Counted from the first letter of the stretch, positions 27,511-38,347 are shown. The stretch is DNA of 64,000 nucleotides from Edaphobacter sp. (GCF_028283685.1 NZ_JAPWKF010000002.1:62001-126000); one strand, 5' to 3'. Notes: generated by a model from the sequence alone, not told the origin. Translations and numbers: made by a program.

Positions 27511-28995
27511 ATGTATCTGGGGATCGATTGTGGAACGCAGGGAACGAAAGCCCTTCTGATTGACGAAGCGGGTGTGGCCGCAGGCCGGGGCTATGCGCCT
27601 CATGCCCTGATTGAGCGCGAAAATGGCAGGCGCGAGCAGGAGCCACGGTGGTGGGTCGAAGCCCTGAAGGCTTCGGTTCAGCAGGCGCTGGCCGCTGCTG
27701 GGCGAAACGACGTTCAGGCGATCGGCATCTCCGGCCAGCAGCATGGCCTGGTCGTGTTGGATGACCATTTCGAAGTCATCCGTCCAGCGAAGCTCTGGAA
27801 CGATACTGAGACGGCAAAGCAGAATGCTGAGATCGTAGCGATGCTTGGTGGCCCGCAAGCGATGATGGAGCGCTTCGGCATCCTGCCGCTGACCGGCTAC
27901 ACCGTCTCGAAGCTGCTGTGGCTGAAGCAGGTAGAGCCGGAGAATTTTGCTCGCGTACGTCACATACTTCTTCCGCACGAGTATCTGAACTTCTGGCTCA
28001 CCGGCCAGATGTGCGCCGAATATGGTGACGCGTCGGGTACAGCCTATTTCGATCCGCGCACAAGGACATGGGCACGGGAGATTCTGGATGCGATTGACGG
28101 CGGCAGCGGGCAGCTGTTTGCTGCATTGCCGAAGCTTATCCAATCCGATGAGATTGTTGGAACGGTGCTCCCTGAGATTGCGGCTGAGCTTGGAATCAGC
28201 GAGGGCTGTGTGGTGTCTCCCGGCGGTGGGGACAACATGATGGGCGCCATCGGCACGGGGAATGTGCGCGACGGTGTTGTGACGCTGAGTCTGGGAACGT
28301 CATCGACGGTTTATACGCATATGTCGGCTCCTTCGACGGATCGTAGCGGGAACGTGGCGCCGTTCTGTGCCTCGTCGGATGGCTGGCTGCCGCTGGTATG
28401 CACGATGAATGCGACCAACGTGGTGACGCAGACGCTGCAGGTTCTGGGGCGGACGGTGGCCGATATTGAGCCTGCGCTTGAGGCGACGATGCCGGGTGCA
28501 GGAGGGCTCACGTTTCTCCCCTTCCTGCATGGAGAACGCACGCCTGATCTGCCCGAGGCAAAGGGATCGCTGGTGGGTATTTCGGCAAATAACTTCACGC
28601 CGGAGAATCTGGTTCGTGCCGTGATCGAGGGCGTCAGCTTCGGTGTGCTGGAAGGGCTGAATCTCATCCTCGAGGGCAAGAAGGCAGAGGTCATCTACGT
28701 CATTGGTGGCGGCTCGAAGTCAAACGCATGGCGTCAGTTGCTCGCGGATGCGACCGGCGCCGTGATTGAGGTGCCGGTCGAGGAAGAAGCAGGCAGTCTC
28801 GGCGCTGCAATCCAGGCTATGCAGGTCGCTTCGGTTCATAGCGGTGCCCCGGTAAGCTACGAAGAGCTGGCCCAACGCATGGTGAAGGTGGCTCCGGGCA
28901 GGACGATGCGGCCGAACGCAGAGCGTGCCGCAGGATACGATGCAGCCAGAAACACGTATCGCCGAAGGCTGAAAGAGCTTTATTTTTCGAAGTAG
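27511..28995 (+). CDS. xylB: Xylulokinase
   Basis: The 494-residue FGGY-family sugar kinase has an N-terminal MYLGIDCGTQGTKALLID. The GISGQQHGLVVLD block is diagnostic for xylulokinases, and LWNDTETAKQN, LSLGTSSTVYTH and VIYVIGGGSKSNAWRQLLAD complete the family pattern. It phosphorylates D-xylulose to xylulose-5-phosphate. The ATG at 27511 is chosen because family members start at MYLGID; a GTG three codons upstream is possible. It is followed 73 bases later by an isomerase-family gene and preceded by a ROK regulator, so the three form a pentose-use unit. Confidence 0.92.
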   Translation: MYLGIDCGTQGTKALLIDEAGVAAGRGYAPHALIERENGRREQEPRWWVEALKASVQQALAAAGRNDVQAIGISGQQHGLVVLDDHFEVIRPAKLWNDTETAKQNAEIVAMLGGPQAMMERFGILPLTGYTVSKLLWLKQVEPENFARVRHILLPHEYLNFWLTGQMCAEYGDASGTAYFDPRTRTWAREILDAIDGGSGQLFAALPKLIQSDEIVGTVLPEIAAELGISEGCVVSPGGGDNMMGAIGTGNVRDGVVTLSLGTSSTVYTHMSAPSTDRSGNVAPFCASSDGWLPLVCTMNATNVVTQTLQVLGRTVADIEPALEATMPGAGGLTFLPFLHGERTPDLPEAKGSLVGISANNFTPENLVRAVIEGVSFGVLEGLNLILEGKKAEVIYVIGGGSKSNAWRQLLADATGAVIEVPVEEEAGSLGAAIQAMQVASVHSGAPVSYEELAQRMVKVAPGRTMRPNAERAAGYDAARNTYRRRLKELYFSK

Positions 28996-29068
28996 AAGAT
29001 GCAACGGTTTGAAGCCGATTGCGCGAGACGTGGGACGCTAATAAACGAAGAAGGATCGAGGGTTGACG

Positions 29069-30484
<1,416 letters not shown>

Positions 30485-30505
30485 CTGCCCGATTGAGGAT
30501 GAGGA

Positions 30506-30543
30506 AGAAGCGCACGGCAAAGAAGCTGTGCGCTTCTGCTTTT
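30506..30543 (+). terminator. Intrinsic terminator of the pentose operon
   Basis: Perfect 10-bp stem AGAAGCGCAC / GTGCGCTTCT followed by GCTTTT, 22 bases after the isomerase stop. Confidence 0.88.
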
Positions 30544-30567
30544 AAGGCAGCCACTGGGACCTGCCGG

Positions 30568-30585
30568 TGTCCACTTTTGGACACG
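30568..30585. promoter_or_regulatory. Operator-like palindrome upstream of the export operon
   Basis: GTGTCCA-CTTT-TGGACAC is a perfect inverted repeat with 7-bp arms, about 100 bases before the adaptor gene. The binding factor is unknown. Confidence 0.45.
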
Positions 30586-30638
30586 TGAATGCGAGGGTGA
30601 ACAGTCCGGAACGAGTCAGTTCCAGCAAGTAATTGAAA

Positions 30639-30679
30639 ATAAATAGCTAATCTTGGCATGCCAAGTGCTTTCTATTTAT
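30639..30679. promoter_or_regulatory. Nested inverted repeats just before the membrane-fusion protein gene
   Basis: Outer arms ATAAATAG (30639-30646) and CTATTTAT (30672-30679) enclose the perfect 14-bp palindrome CTTGGCATGCCAAG (30652-30665). The element ends 5 bases before the ATG at 30685, so a bound protein or an RNA hairpin here would affect initiation. Confidence 0.55.
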
Positions 30680-30684
30680 GCCGT

Positions 30685-31944
30685 ATGGACATTCAAAGGC
30701 CAGACCTTAAGAAAAAGAAGCAGCAGCGACAGTGGATCGCCGGCGGTGTGCTGGTGGTTCTCTTGGCAGTGGTAGCGTTGTTTATCTCTCGGCTTAAGCC
30801 TGCGGCGCCGACGGTGGATCGTGCGACGGTGTGGACGGACACGGTCAAGCAGGGGCCGCTGCTGCGTCAGGTCCGCGGGCCGGGTTCGCTGGTTCCGCGC
30901 GAGGACAGGATTCGGCTGATTCCGGCGGAGACCGAGGCGACGGTGGTCAGGATTCGCGTGCTGCCTGGAGCCAAGGTGCAGCCGGATACGGTGCTGATGG
31001 ATCTGGTCGATCCCACGGTGCAGCAGGAGTTGCTGGACGCGCAGCTGCAGTTGAAAGCGGCACAGACCGACCTGATGAACGTGAAGGCAAAGCTGCAGAG
31101 CGACCTGATGACGCAAAAGGCTGGCGCAGCGACGGTGAGCGCCGACTTTCAGCAGGCAAAGCTGCAGGCGCAGACCGATAAGTCTCTGTATGACCTCGGC
31201 GTAATCAGCGGCCTGACGTATAACGCCTCCAAGGGCAAGGCCGATGAGCTGACGACGCGCGATGGGATCGAAAAGCAGCGACTGACCGTTAATGAGAGGG
31301 CAATCGAGACCCAGGTCGCGGTGCAGCAGACCAAGGTGGAGCAGGCGCAGGCCATGCTGGCGCTCAAGCAGAAGCAGCAGGACGCTCTCAGCGTGAAGGC
31401 CGGCATCAGCGGCGTACTGTCGGATATGCCGCATCAGGTTGGAGAGCATGTTGCGCCGGGAACGACGCTGGCTAAGGTCATCCAGCTGGACCAGTTGAAG
31501 GCGAGTCTGAAGATCGCGGAGACGCAGGCGCGGGACATTCAGATTGGCCAGCCGTCGGAGATTGACACGCATAATGGCGTGATCGAAGGCAAGGTGATGC
31601 GAATTGACCCCGCCGTAGTGAACGGAACGGTCACGGTTGACGTAGAGCTAAGTGGCGCGCTGCCGCAGGGGGCGCGTCCCGACCTGAGTGTGGATGGAGA
31701 GATCGATCTCGATCGTCTGGCCAATGTGCTTTACGTGGGCCGTCCGGCGTTTGGGAACGAGAACAGCACGATCAGTCTCTTCAAGCTGACTCCAGACGGC
31801 AAAGGAGCAGTCAGAGTTCCGGTCAAGGTTGGTAAGGCGTCGGTCAACGCGATCCAGGTGATTGAAGGATTGCAGGCAGGGGATACGGTGATTCTGTCGG
31901 ACATGAGCCGCTGGGATAACACAGACAGGATTCGCCTCGAGTAG
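30685..31944 (+). CDS. Periplasmic membrane-fusion (adaptor) protein, HlyD/RND-adaptor type
   Basis: The protein of 419 residues has a single N-terminal membrane anchor (WIAGGVLVVLLAVVALFIS), followed by the lipoyl-like half motif (ATVVRIRVLPGAKVQPDTVL). A long alpha-hairpin of Gln/Lys/Ala-rich heptads spans about residues 115-250. The second lipoyl half is SGVLSDMPHQVGEHVAPGTTL, and a beta-barrel region follows. It would bridge the MacB-like transporter to the TolC-like channel. The ATG at 30685 is preferred to one at 30658, which lies inside the nested palindrome. It is the first gene of a run that extends through permease, TolC and two-component genes. Confidence 0.88.
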   Translation: MDIQRPDLKKKKQQRQWIAGGVLVVLLAVVALFISRLKPAAPTVDRATVWTDTVKQGPLLRQVRGPGSLVPREDRIRLIPAETEATVVRIRVLPGAKVQPDTVLMDLVDPTVQQELLDAQLQLKAAQTDLMNVKAKLQSDLMTQKAGAATVSADFQQAKLQAQTDKSLYDLGVISGLTYNASKGKADELTTRDGIEKQRLTVNERAIETQVAVQQTKVEQAQAMLALKQKQQDALSVKAGISGVLSDMPHQVGEHVAPGTTLAKVIQLDQLKASLKIAETQARDIQIGQPSEIDTHNGVIEGKVMRIDPAVVNGTVTVDVELSGALPQGARPDLSVDGEIDLDRLANVLYVGRPAFGNENSTISLFKLTPDGKGAVRVPVKVGKASVNAIQVIEGLQAGDTVILSDMSRWDNTDRIRLE

Positions 31945-31966
31945 GGGAGACATAAGGAGAGAGCAG

Positions 31967-32677
31967 ATGGCAGAGATGATTATCGAGATCGAGCAGCTGA
32001 CGAAGGTCTTCTACACCGATGAGATCGAGACGCACGCGCTTTCCGGCGTGCACATGCAGATTGAGCGTGGCGAGTATGTGGCGATGTCGGGTCCTTCGGG
32101 CTGCGGCAAGTCGACGCTGCTGTCGATCATTGGCCTGCTGGACACGCCGACGGGCGGACGTTATCAGCTGAACGGCAAAGAGGTCGCGAACCTCGACTTT
32201 GCTGACCGCTCGCGGATTCGCAATCAGGAGATCGGCTTTATCTTTCAGAGCTTCAACCTGATCGGCGATCTGAGCGTGGCGGAGAACGTCGAGCTGCCAC
32301 TTACCTATCGCACGGGCATGCCGGCTGCCGAGCGCAAGAAGCGCGTACAGGAGTCCCTTGAGCGCGTGAATATGGCGCATCGCATGCGGCACTATCCGGC
32401 GCAGCTCTCTGGCGGTCAGCAGCAGCGCGTTGCTGTGGCCCGTGCGTTGGCGGGTTCACCGTCGATCCTGCTGGCGGACGAGCCTACTGGAAACCTGGAC
32501 TCGAAGAATGGCGAGGCCGTGATGAAGCTGTTGAAGGAGCTGCACGATGAAGGAGCGACGATCTGCATGGTGACGCACGATCCCCGCTTTGCCGCGCACG
32601 CCGAACGCCAGATTCACCTCTTCGATGGCAAGGTCGTGGCCGAAGGAGAGCTCAGTCAACTGATGGCCGAGGTGTAG
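31967..32677 (+). CDS. ABC transporter ATP-binding protein (MacB/LolD class)
   Basis: The 236-residue ATPase has Walker A GPSGCGKST, Q-loop FIFQSFNLIGDL, signature LSGGQQQRVAVARAL and Walker B ILLADEPTGNLD, followed by the H-loop MVTHD. The motifs and size fit the MacB/LolD/FtsE group that powers FtsX-type permeases. It has a strong AAGGAG site upstream. It is intact, unlike the second ATPase of the operon at 35.7 kb, and so could serve the permease alone. Confidence 0.95.
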   Translation: MAEMIIEIEQLTKVFYTDEIETHALSGVHMQIERGEYVAMSGPSGCGKSTLLSIIGLLDTPTGGRYQLNGKEVANLDFADRSRIRNQEIGFIFQSFNLIGDLSVAENVELPLTYRTGMPAAERKKRVQESLERVNMAHRMRHYPAQLSGGQQQRVAVARALAGSPSILLADEPTGNLDSKNGEAVMKLLKELHDEGATICMVTHDPRFAAHAERQIHLFDGKVVAEGELSQLMAEV

Positions 32678-32679
32678 CC

Positions 32680-33057
32680 ATGATGACGTATTTGGATGAG
32701 ATGAGACAGACGATGCACGAGATGCCGTGGACGGCTGCCGGCGTGCTGCTGGCAGTCGTGTTCGGCATGGGGCTGCATGGCGCAATCTTCTACGAGGCGG
32801 ACGGGAAGAACCTTCGCTTGGTGGCGGATCACGATGCCCCCGCGAGGACCGGTCATCACGCTTCGCGTCTGCTGCAGCGCATGGAGTCCATCGTGGACTG
32901 CGGCGAGGAAAAGATTCCAGGCTTCACCGTGGTCGTTGGGCTGAATGAGTACACCGTGGAGTTGAGTGTTCCGGTCGCCGGCATGCGTGCCGCACTTGTG
33001 GATGCGCAGATGAAGTTTACGCAAAGCTTTGGCGCGTATCGGCGCAGCATGGCATAG
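32680..33057 (+). CDS. Small single-pass membrane protein of unknown function in the export operon
   Basis: The 125-residue protein starts 2 bases after the ATPase stop codon, with GAGGTG inside the ATPase end as ribosome site. It has one N-terminal hydrophobic segment (WTAAGVLLAVVFGMGLHGAIF). A soluble part follows with a short His-rich patch (ADHDAPARTGHHAS), a single Cys and two strand-like stretches (GFTVVVGLNEYTVELSVPV). I do not recognise the family. Its position between the ATPase and its permease suggests a transporter accessory role. The tight spacing argues that it is translated. Confidence 0.7.
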   Translation: MMTYLDEMRQTMHEMPWTAAGVLLAVVFGMGLHGAIFYEADGKNLRLVADHDAPARTGHHASRLLQRMESIVDCGEEKIPGFTVVVGLNEYTVELSVPVAGMRAALVDAQMKFTQSFGAYRRSMA

Positions 33058-33101
33058 ATCGATTTCAGTAACGAAGTGCGTGAGTTGAGAGGAAGTGTGC
33101 G

Positions 33102-35654
33102 ATGAATCGACTGATCCAGGACATCAGGTTTGCGCTGCGTCAGCTTCGTAAGGCCCCTGGCTTTACCATCACGGCCATCCTCACTCTGGCGCTCGGAATT
33201 GGAGCCAATGCTGCCATCTTTACGCTGGTGCACGCCGTGCTCCTGCGCAATCTTCCCGTGGCGGACCCGACGACGCTGGTGCGTATCGGCGATCGCGACG
33301 ATTGCTGCGTGAATGGCGGCGTCCCAGACGACAACGACTATTCCATCTTTGCTTCGGAGCTGTACCAGCATCTGCGTGACAACACGCCGGAGTTTGAGCA
33401 ACTGGCAGCGGTGCAGGCTGGTATCTGGAAGGGAAATCTCACGGCCCGCAGCAAGGGCGCAAGTTCGTTGCCGAAGCCTGCGAGCGGAGAGATGGTTACC
33501 GGCAACTACTTCGATGTGCTTGGCCTCAAGCCGTTCGCAGGACGCCTTTTGATGCCGTCTGACGACAAGCCCGGCGCTCCGATGGGCGCGGTGATGAGCT
33601 ATCAGGCGTGGCAGCGGGACTATAACTCCGATCCGTCGGTAGTCGGTAGCACGTTCATCCTGAATACGTATCCGGTGACCATCATTGGCATCACGCCGCC
33701 TGCCTTTTACGGTGACCGGATGACGGATAGCCCTCCCGACTTCTACATCCCGATGGTTCTGGAGCCGCAATTTGGTCCGGCACATCCGACCAGCCTGCTG
33801 CATGGCCGTGGATCGAATTGGCTTTATCTTCTAGGCCGGGTCAAACCGCATACCGATCTTGCTCAGCTGCAGGCGAAGGTGAGCGGATCGCTGCGTAACT
33901 ATCTCGCGACCCTGCCGCTGTACCAGAAGAAGGATTTGAACAAGAGCCTGATGGAGTCACACGTCGTACTGACGCCGGGTGGTGCTGGTATCGCCAACAT
34001 GCAGCAACAATTCGGCAAAGGACTGCGGCTGTTGATGACGGTCTCGGGGTTGGTGCTGTTGATTGCATGCGCCAATATCGCGAATCTTGTACTCGTGCGC
34101 GGTATGGCGCGGCGTGCGGAGACCTCGATCCGCATGGCGCTTGGAGCGCAGCGCAAGCGGCTGATCCGCCAGATGCTGACGGAGAGTGTGCTGCTGTCAT
34201 GCCTGGGAGGGTTTGCAGGTCTCGTGGTCGCTTATATCGGCACACGACTGTTGCTTGTGATGGCATTTCCGCGATCGACAGATCTGCCGATCGATGCGAA
34301 CCCATCGTTGCCGGTTCTTGGCTTTGCCTTTCTCATCTCGCTGCTGACAGGACTGCTGTTTGGTGTGGCTCCGGCATGGATAACGTCGCATGCACAGCCT
34401 GCGGAGGCGCTGCGCGGCTCCAATCGGACGACCAGCGATCGCTCGGGTATCGTGCAGCGCTCGCTGGTGATTTTGCAGGCGGCGCTGTCGCTGGTTCTGC
34501 TGGTTGGCGCGGGGTTGATGGCGAAGAGCCTGATGCGATTGGAGAATCAAAACTTCGGAGTGATCACGGACAATCGGTATGTCGTTCATGTCAGCCCTGA
34601 GAATGCGGGATTGAAGCAGGATCAGCTCCAGGGTGTCTACGACCAGATCGAACAAAATCTAAAGCAGATACCAGGAGTGGAGAAGGTCTCTCTATCGCTC
34701 TATACACCGCTGGAGGGCAATAACTGGGGAGAGGGAGTTTTCCTGCAGGGGCGACCGGAGCCTCGCATGGGAGATCAGGTTGGGGCCTCCTGGCTGCGCG
34801 TCAGCCCGGATTACTTTGACATCGTTGGCCACCACATCGTGCGTGGACGCGGCGTTACGATTCACGACACGGCGACGTCTGCGCCCGTGGTCGTTGTGAA
34901 TCAGGCGTTTGTGAAAAAGTTCTTTCCCAATGGCCAGGAACCGCTTGGCGCGCATTTCGGTGTCTCCGGAATGGAGAGCGTTGGTGACTGGGAGATCGTT
35001 GGCGTGGTCTCGGATGTGAAGTACAACAATTTGCGGAATCCTGTTCGGCCGATGTACTTCCGTCCGCTGCTGCAGGTGGCCCATACCAGTCCGGAGGGCG
35101 ACGTCCGTTCTCTGTATGTTGGAGCGATCATGATCCAGACCAAGGGAAGAGTCGATGGCCTGGAGTCGCAGGTTCGCCATACGCTGGCCAATATTAATCC
35201 CAACCTGACCGTCGTTCGGTTTATGACATTCGGCGAACAGATCCGTGCACAGTTCGATCAAGAGCGCTTGCTGGCGCAGCTGACTCTGATGTTCGGTATC
35301 CTTGCGTTGATCCTGGCATCGGTAGGTCTGTACGGTGTGACGGCTTACTCGGTGGCAAAGCGTACGCCGGAGATTGGTGTGAGGATGGCGCTGGGGGCTA
35401 GCCGTGGAAGCGTCGTCTCCATGGTGTTGCGCGAGGCGATGATGCAGGCTGGAATCGGCCTGGCGATTGGTATCCCCGTGGCATGGATGTGTGCGCGCTT
35501 TGTTCAATCGCAGCTGTATGGGGTGGGCGGGCACGATGCGATCGTGCTTGGCGGAGCAGTGTTGACATTGACGCTTGCTGCCAGCCTTGCGGGATTGATT
35601 CCAGCGCAGCGAGCCGCCTCGACCGACCCAGTGAAAGCCCTGCGGACAGAGTAG
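33102..35654 (+). CDS. MacB/FtsX-like ABC permease, acidobacterial ADOP type
   Basis: The 850-residue inner-membrane protein opens with the soluble segment RLIQDIRFALRQLRKAPGF and the first membrane helix (ILTLALGIGANAAIFTLV), the signature N-terminus of acidobacterial ADOP permeases. A large periplasmic MacB-PCD-like domain follows, then three helices around LLIACANIANLVLVRGMARR. A second periplasmic domain comes after about residue 500, and the final FtsX domain has LASVGLYGVTAYSVAKRTPE and a LRTE end. Two MacB-FtsX units in one chain is the ADOP layout. The partner is the ATPase at 31967. It probably works by mechanotransmission with the adaptor and TolC rather than as a channel. Substrate unknown. 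Confidence 0.92.
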   Translation: MNRLIQDIRFALRQLRKAPGFTITAILTLALGIGANAAIFTLVHAVLLRNLPVADPTTLVRIGDRDDCCVNGGVPDDNDYSIFASELYQHLRDNTPEFEQLAAVQAGIWKGNLTARSKGASSLPKPASGEMVTGNYFDVLGLKPFAGRLLMPSDDKPGAPMGAVMSYQAWQRDYNSDPSVVGSTFILNTYPVTIIGITPPAFYGDRMTDSPPDFYIPMVLEPQFGPAHPTSLLHGRGSNWLYLLGRVKPHTDLAQLQAKVSGSLRNYLATLPLYQKKDLNKSLMESHVVLTPGGAGIANMQQQFGKGLRLLMTVSGLVLLIACANIANLVLVRGMARRAETSIRMALGAQRKRLIRQMLTESVLLSCLGGFAGLVVAYIGTRLLLVMAFPRSTDLPIDANPSLPVLGFAFLISLLTGLLFGVAPAWITSHAQPAEALRGSNRTTSDRSGIVQRSLVILQAALSLVLLVGAGLMAKSLMRLENQNFGVITDNRYVVHVSPENAGLKQDQLQGVYDQIEQNLKQIPGVEKVSLSLYTPLEGNNWGEGVFLQGRPEPRMGDQVGASWLRVSPDYFDIVGHHIVRGRGVTIHDTATSAPVVVVNQAFVKKFFPNGQEPLGAHFGVSGMESVGDWEIVGVVSDVKYNNLRNPVRPMYFRPLLQVAHTSPEGDVRSLYVGAIMIQTKGRVDGLESQVRHTLANINPNLTVVRFMTFGEQIRAQFDQERLLAQLTLMFGILALILASVGLYGVTAYSVAKRTPEIGVRMALGASRGSVVSMVLREAMMQAGIGLAIGIPVAWMCARFVQSQLYGVGGHDAIVLGGAVLTLTLAASLAGLIPAQRAASTDPVKALRTE

Positions 35655-35724
35655 GCATAACGAAACAACGAACGAAGCCGGACGAATGTGTCCGGAAGGC
35701 AAGACACGCATTTAGGGAGTCAAC

Positions 35725-36433
35725 GTGATTGAGTTGAAGAATATCGAGCGCAGTTACAAAGCGGGGCATAGCGAGACATGGGTATTACGTCGCGTCGCGC
35801 TGACGTTTCAGCCGTGGGAGTTTGTCACCATCATGGGGCCTTCAGGTGCGGGCAAATCGTCGTCTGTTGAATGTGCTGGGCATGCTCGACGATCAATGGC
35901 GGGGCGAGTTTTATTTTGAGGGCTCACCGGTGCATGCGATGAACCGCAAGCAGCGTGCTGAATTGGCCCGTCAGCGCATCGGCATGGTGTTTCAGAGCTA
36001 CCACCTACTGGACGATCTGACGGTGGCGGAGAACATCGATCTTCCGTTGTCGTACAAGGATATTCCACGCTCCGAACGGCAGGGCATGGTGGCCGATACG
36101 CTCGATCGTTTCAACATTGTCGGGAAGAAAGACCTGTATCCGCACCAGCTGTCGGGCGGACAGCAGCAGCTGGTGGGAATTGCGCGAGCGATGATTCACA
36201 AGCCCGCCCTGCTACTAGCTGATGAACCCACAGGAAACCTGCAGTCCAAGCAGGCGAAAGAGATCATGGAGATGTTTCGACAGCTGAATGAGCAGGGCAC
36301 GATGATCGTGCAGGTGACGCACTCCGAAGCCAACGCAGAGTACGGTACGCGCACCATTGAGCTGCGTGATGGTTGGGTCTACTCGGACACTGCAGGCGAG
36401 GCGCAGGCCGCCTCCGAGGAGGTGCAGCTGTGA
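35725..36433 (+). pseudogene. Second MacB/LolD-type ATPase gene, frameshifted just after Walker A
   Basis: The first frame begins at GTG 35725 (AGGGAG ribosome site) and encodes IELKNIERSYKAGHSETW up to Walker A GPSGAGKSS. One extra base near 35863 then throws it out of frame. The second frame resumes exactly where homology requires, with LLNVLGMLDDQWRGEFYF, Q-loop MVFQSYHLLDDL, signature LSGGQQQLVGIARAM, Walker B LLLADEPTGN and H-loop QVTHS. Removing one base restores a complete protein of about 235 residues. As written it cannot make a full ATPase. A real mutation, recoding or a base-call error are all possible. The rest of the gene shows no other damage. Confidence 0.85.
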
Positions 36434-38334
36434 TGATCTGCCGTCTTGGAGTTGTGGCATTCCTTATTTCGATCTCCGCGGCGACGTGGGCCCAGAGCTC
36501 TTCTGCTGACAATGTGCCGGCTGACCCTGTGCTGCGGCTTGATATTCCGCATTCGGACAATCCGTTTAATACCTATCGCGCGACGACGGTTCCAAAGCCA
36601 AACCTGGCGAATACGCCGCGCATCGATACGATGATCCGTGATGGCGAGCTGGAGCTGAGCCTGAAGGACGCTATTGCGCTCGCGCTTGAGAATAATCTCG
36701 ACCTTGCGATTGCACGTTACAACATCCCTATTGCCGAGGCCGATATTCTGCGCACACGTGCTGGTGCCTCGTTCCGAGGTGTGAATACCGGTGTCGTGCA
36801 GAACACACCAGGAGGTGGTGCCGGCGGCTTTGGTTCAGCAGCCAGCGGTGCAGGCGCTGGTGGAACTTCGGGCGGCGCTGGCGGTGCCGGATCGGGTGCT
36901 TCGGGTCTTGTACAGTCGACATTGGGCACAGGAACTACTGTCTCGTCCTATGATCCGGTCCTTACGGGCAAGTTCAATATTGAGCATTACACCGTTCCCT
37001 TATCGAGTATCGCTATCTATGGCGTACAGACGTTGCAGCAGAACACGACGACAGGAAATATTGCCTACTCGCAAGCATTTCCGACTGGAACATCCATATC
37101 GGCTGAGTTTCAGAACAATCGTGTGGCGACAAACAGCCCATATAGCTATCTCAATCCAACGCTGAATACTTATTACCAGGTCGCACTTCAGCAACAGCTG
37201 CTTGCGGGGTTTGGTTTTGGACCGAATCTGCGCTATCTCCGTATCGCGAAGAATAATCAGAAGATCTCTGACCAGGCCTTCAGGCTGCAGGTCATCACAA
37301 CGATTACGCAGATCGCCAACATGTACTGGGATCTGGTTGCGGCGTATGAAGATGAGCAGGTAAAGAGCCGCGCGCTGGACTTCGCCAAGCAGACGCTCGA
37401 CAGCGGGCAGAAGCAGCTTGCGCTGCAGGCGATTCCAGCGATGGACGTCATGAAGGACGAGGCCGAGGTTGCGAATCGTGAGCAGGATTTGACCATTGCC
37501 AAAGCGACGCTGCAGTTTCAGGACCTGCTGATCAAGAATGCATTAACAAAGAATCTCGACGATCCAACTCTGGAGGCGATGCCGGTGAAGCCTACCGATT
37601 CCATTGCGGTCGACACCAGCCAGGACGCCCCGACCTCTTCGACTTCGACCGAGGACAGCATTGCGCTTGCATTGCGCGACCGCATTGAGCTTAGTGAGTC
37701 GGATATCGATCTTGAAAACCGTCGTATCAGCAGAAGTGCAGCGCGCAACGCCCTGCTTCCCTCGGTGGCCTTGACGGCGTATTACGGCGGGTCGGGTCTT
37801 GCGGGACCGCCTAATCCGTCGGCAGAAATCTCTTCGACTTCACCGGTGAACTGGGGCGGAGCGGTGAAGAATGCGCTCAATAATACCGCTCCGGACTACT
37901 ATGTTGGTCTTTCAGTGAATGTCCCCATTCGCAACCGCGTGGCCAAGTCGGATCAGTATCGTTCGGAGCTTGAGACCAGGCAGGCAGAACTGCGTATGCA
38001 GCAGCTGAAGAAGCAGATTCGCATCGAAGTTCGCAACGCGCAGTATGCGCTGGAGCAGAGCCGAGCACGTGTTGAGGCGGCACGCAAGGCGCGTGAGCTT
38101 TCGCAGAAGACCTTCGATATTACGAAGAAAGAGCAGGAGTTGGGGGCGGGTTCGAACCTGCAGACGCTGACGGCACGGCGCGATCTTTCCGCCGCCGAGT
38201 CTGCACTGGTTGCGGCGATGACTGCGTTCCAGAAGGCGAAGATCGAGCTGGATCGCTCCATTGGGACGACACTCGATGCGAATAAGATTTCGATAGAATC
38301 AGCCAGAGCAGGCGTCGCCCCAGGCGGCATGTAA
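36433..38334 (+). CDS. TolC-family outer-membrane channel protein with a glycine-rich insertion
   Basis: The protein of 633 residues has a signal peptide ending at TWAQ. The N-terminal ELSLKDAIALALENNLDLAIARYN and the long amphipathic helices (for example AAYEDEQVKSRALDFAKQ and VRNAQYALEQSRARVEAARK) are typical of TolC/OEP repeats. An unusual tract rich in Gly, Ala and Ser occupies about residues 127-157. Its ATG overlaps the stop of the frameshifted ATPase gene (TGATG) and has GAGGAGGTG upstream. It would complete a tripartite export path with the adaptor and permease. Confidence 0.92.
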   Translation: MICRLGVVAFLISISAATWAQSSSADNVPADPVLRLDIPHSDNPFNTYRATTVPKPNLANTPRIDTMIRDGELELSLKDAIALALENNLDLAIARYNIPIAEADILRTRAGASFRGVNTGVVQNTPGGGAGGFGSAASGAGAGGTSGGAGGAGSGASGLVQSTLGTGTTVSSYDPVLTGKFNIEHYTVPLSSIAIYGVQTLQQNTTTGNIAYSQAFPTGTSISAEFQNNRVATNSPYSYLNPTLNTYYQVALQQQLLAGFGFGPNLRYLRIAKNNQKISDQAFRLQVITTITQIANMYWDLVAAYEDEQVKSRALDFAKQTLDSGQKQLALQAIPAMDVMKDEAEVANREQDLTIAKATLQFQDLLIKNALTKNLDDPTLEAMPVKPTDSIAVDTSQDAPTSSTSTEDSIALALRDRIELSESDIDLENRRISRSAARNALLPSVALTAYYGGSGLAGPPNPSAEISSTSPVNWGGAVKNALNNTAPDYYVGLSVNVPIRNRVAKSDQYRSELETRQAELRMQQLKKQIRIEVRNAQYALEQSRARVEAARKARELSQKTFDITKKEQELGAGSNLQTLTARRDLSAAESALVAAMTAFQKAKIELDRSIGTTLDANKISIESARAGVAPGGM

Positions 38335-38347
38335 CGAAAGAGGACGG

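Noticed and set aside
34692..35711. 339-codon minus-strand frame opposite the ADOP permease
   Set aside because: It has shadow composition (His/Gln/Arg-rich) and no recognisable domain.
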